From Adineta steineri (lineage: Eukaryota > Rotifera > Eurotatoria > Adinetida > Adinetidae): 64,000 nt of DNA. Under the pieces are notes generated by a model, which was not told the DNA's origin, did not search any database, and was given only the letters and a program-made list of their open reading frames with translations. How positions within the stretch are numbered: the stretch's first letter is position 1; each line of letters opens with the position of its first letter. A program made the translations under genes and the position numbers. Below are positions 63,669-64,000 of the stretch, piece after piece. Where the stretch lies: assembly GCA_905250115.1 (NCBI GenBank), contig CAJNOI010000319.1, positions 1 to 64,000 of the forward strand. The letters run 5' to 3'.

Positions 63669-63856
63669 TACGTAATAATGGACTTAATCCAATACGAGAT
63701 TATAGAATTAATTTAGATATTTATTCTCCAGAATTATGTTTGATCATATTTGACGCACGGAATAAAGATCAGTTGAATCATTCAACATTTCTCGGACGAG
63801 CTTGTATTCTATTTACTGTACTTCAACCGGAATATAGATACATTAAAATTGAATAA
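63669..63856 (+). pseudogene. phospholipase C C2-domain fragment (terminal exon or relic)
   Basis: After a CAG acceptor, 61 codons end at TAA 63854-63856. The sequence NNGLNPIRDYRINLDIYSPE, then LCLIIFDARNKDQLNHSTFL, then LGRACILF and QPEYRYIKIE follows the C-terminal C2 domain of phosphoinositide-specific PLC (NGFNPVW..., PELALxRFxVxD, DFIGQ..., GYRHIxL). I find no X/Y catalytic barrel, EF-hands or earlier C2 part upstream in this window, only the hairpin immediately before it. It is either the final exon of a gene whose other exons lie far upstream behind a long intron, or an isolated remnant. Confidence 0.6.
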
Positions 63857-64000
63857 GATTATAAATGCTTCTTTAAGTAAAAAATTTTTTTTTGTTTTCG
63901 GATGTGAAAGTTATGATTGACAAACTCTTGAAGTCTAATCGATATTGTAGACGTCGTTTCAATTGATTTTTAATGTAAGGCATAAACCATATGCGGTTTA

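Overview
The window looks like nuclear DNA of a bdelloid rotifer (Adineta/Rotaria type). It is AT-rich, and its genes are compact with many 45-75 base introns (gtaag/gtaaa...ttag). The gene content is typical of that group: mono-ADP-ribosyltransferases (ARTs) with WWE or kinesin-light-chain-type TPR repeats, a family of short rhodopsin-like receptors, F-box and LRR proteins, an APH-like kinase, and many degenerate TGTGGG-like tracts (TGTGGG is, to my knowledge, the bdelloid telomere repeat). The organism is inferred, not proven. There is one 100-N assembly gap (35959-36058).

Layout: 1-6 kb, 5' part of an ABCC/MRP transporter (-), running off the left edge. 6.5-7.6 kb, a GPCR with an in-frame stop. 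9.3-11.8 kb, an SLC13-type transporter. 12.7-19 kb, an orphan receiver-like domain protein, an APH-like kinase and a 1161-aa ART-TPR protein. 19.4-24.6 kb, a decayed FLYWCH/MULE transposase gene interrupted by a 2.2-kb element with RSS/Transib-like ends, which itself holds a foldback element. 25-28 kb, two head-to-head GPCRs. 29-33.3 kb, a secreted/membrane mucin-EGF protein. 34-42 kb, two F-box/LRR-like genes, an E2 enzyme and a LicD-like protein. 42.7-47 kb, a Gly-rich secreted peptide, a fourth GPCR, a TPR relic and a PLA2-like protein. 47.8-50.5 kb, a secreted LRR protein built one repeat per exon. 51.9-58 kb, a Ly6-like protein, an ART-SH3-SH2-kinase chimera and a WWE-ART. 58.9-60.8 kb, an NHL-repeat mucin-like protein. 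The right end is mostly non-coding and has a phospholipase C C2-domain fragment at 63.7 kb.

Most notable: (1) about twenty short GT/CA-rich inverted repeats with hexameric telomere-like arms, all in introns or intergenic DNA, many ending in a shared CCCTCAAGATG; (2) an element flanked by CACAGTG heptamers and a 5-bp duplication, with 13- versus 23-bp spacing to a shared inner block, much like RAG/Transib signals; (3) a single gene joining an ART domain to a Src-like SH3-SH2-kinase module whose DFG aspartate is glycine. There are three ART genes, one orphan ART-associated domain and one TPR relic, which suggests local expansion of ART signalling or defence proteins. No operons are seen; each gene appears to be transcribed separately.
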